The notes under the pieces were generated by a model. The model was not told the origin of the DNA, ran no database searches, and saw nothing but the letters and a program-made list of their open reading frames with translations. Shown piece by piece: positions 63,269-64,000 of a DNA stretch of 64,000 nt; positions within the stretch are counted from its first letter, which is position 1; each line of letters starts with the position of its first letter. The translations under genes and the position numbers were made by a program. The stretch comes from Rhabdophis nuchalis (lineage: Eukaryota > Chordata > Lepidosauria > Squamata > Natricidae), in NCBI GenBank assembly GCA_039707465.1, contig CM077649.1, positions 12,450,501 to 12,514,500 on the forward strand, read 5' to 3'.

Positions 63269-63681
63269 GCGGCCACGCGGGGGATCTTGAGAGCACCAAG
63301 ACACTCCCATATAACAACTCTCCTGTGCGAGCTGCACTAGCTGCCTGTGGCCTTCCGGGTGCGCTTCAAGGTTTTGGTGACCATCTTTAAAGCGCTCCAT
63401 GGCATGGGTCCTGGTTATTTGCAGAACCGCCTCCTGCCACATACTTCCATCTGACCTGTCCGCTCCCACAGGGAGGGCCTCCTCAGGGTGCCGTCCGCTG
63501 GACAATGCTGGCTGGCGACTCCCAGGGGAAGGGCCTTTTCTGTGGCAGGTCCAGCCCTCTGGAATGACCTGCCCCCCGGCCTTCGTACTATCACAGACCT
63601 TCACCTCTTCAGTCGAGCATTAAAGACCTACTTTTTCATGCGGCCAGCCTCGCATAGTTTGTTTTTACCACCGTTTTAATA
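63269..63681 (+). mobile_element. L2-like LINE, C-terminal fragment
   Basis: 'gcggccacgcgggggatctt' onwards follows the N-A-A-A-R ... L-H-W-L-P-V region with changes. The clean frame 63488-63679 covers GRAFSVAGPALWNDLPPGLR. The 3' UTR is cut by a MITE. Confidence 0.85.
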
Positions 63682-63962
63682 GGGTTAACGGCCTGCATTG
63701 GGGGGTTCGGGGCACCACCCGGCCCTGCGCAGGGGGAAGGGGCTGCCAGGCCCTTCTGCCCAGGACACAGCCCATCCTTCCCTGTCCCAGCTGAGGATCT
63801 TTCACCCGGGACCGCTGGCAGCTTTCCCGCTCAGTTGCATGTGACCGCCGAATGCGCGCACGGCCCACGTGACTCGACTCACTCGCTGGAGGCTCCCACC
63901 GGTCCGCGGAATTTTTTTTACATGAAACCGGTCCCTGGTGCCTAAAAGGTTGGGGACCCCTG
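63682..63962. mobile_element. hAT MITE, GGTTGGGGACCCCTG end, left end degraded
   Basis: The right end 'aaaggttggggacccctg' and 'gaaaccggtccctgg' match the inverted end of the MITE at 34248. The left end is not preserved. Flanks TTTTAATA (63674-63681) and TTTTAAAC (63963-63970) agree at 6 of 8 bases, with central TA. Confidence 0.7.
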
Positions 63963-64000
63963 TTTTAAACCATCTCAGAAATAGTCAGGATTTATTTACC

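Overview
This is a repeat-packed stretch of a vertebrate genome, almost certainly a squamate reptile. CR1/L3, L1 and L2-like LINEs, hAT miniature elements and vertebrate-type Ty3/Gypsy elements are interleaved with AT-rich unique DNA. I think a snake or related toxicoferan is most likely, because of the 'acttacaacc' repeat family, the CR1 copies with ATTGT-type tails and a GATA-type microsatellite; that is inference from memory of squamate repeats. I found no host protein-coding gene, tRNA, rRNA, CRISPR array or bacterial-type feature. Every coding stretch I can support belongs to a transposable element.

Layout. 1-1437: 5' part of a minus-strand Ty3/Gypsy element (LTR, tRNA-type primer site, gag up to the protease site) running off the window edge. 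1639-3090: an L1 fragment with a perfect 17-bp target duplication inside a Helitron-like sequence, then a degenerate TAGG/GA minisatellite. 3385-29280: many 5'-truncated L2-like LINE copies, CR1/L3 fragments, palindromic hAT MITEs, microsatellites and an unusual inverted-repeat relic (27112-27850). 29927-33405: the best L2-like LINE, with a 980-codon endonuclease-reverse transcriptase frame. 35830-38206: CR1 and L1 pieces, part of which is an inverted copy of the 47-48.7 kb locus. 38583-44611: an L2-like 3' end split by a complete chromovirus-type Gypsy element (38669-44358) with a 5-bp target duplication. 44612-53540: more L2-like, CR1 and L1, including an ORF1-only L1-type (HAL1-like) insertion at 47300-48327 and a GC-rich, internally deleted LINE derivative at 51643-52022. 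56815-61792: a complete, nearly pristine Mag-like Gypsy element with one 1461-codon gag-pol frame, 288-bp LTRs differing at one base and an ATAAA target duplication. 61811-63962: CR1, MITE and L2-like remnants.

The strongest observations are these. (1) The young Mag-like element is structurally intact, and its last 28 residues are encoded inside its own LTR. (2) The chromovirus element carries an 11-nt match between its predicted RNA start and its primer site, the signature of Tf1/sushi-type self-priming. (3) Ten palindromic MITEs have 8-bp target duplications with a central TA, as expected for Buster-type hAT transposase. (4) An ORF1-only L1-type insertion has a 16-bp duplication and matching empty sites elsewhere in the window. 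(5) The L2-like LINE copies share a 3' hairpin whose inner stem covaries and whose loop switches among UUCG, GAAA and CUUG.
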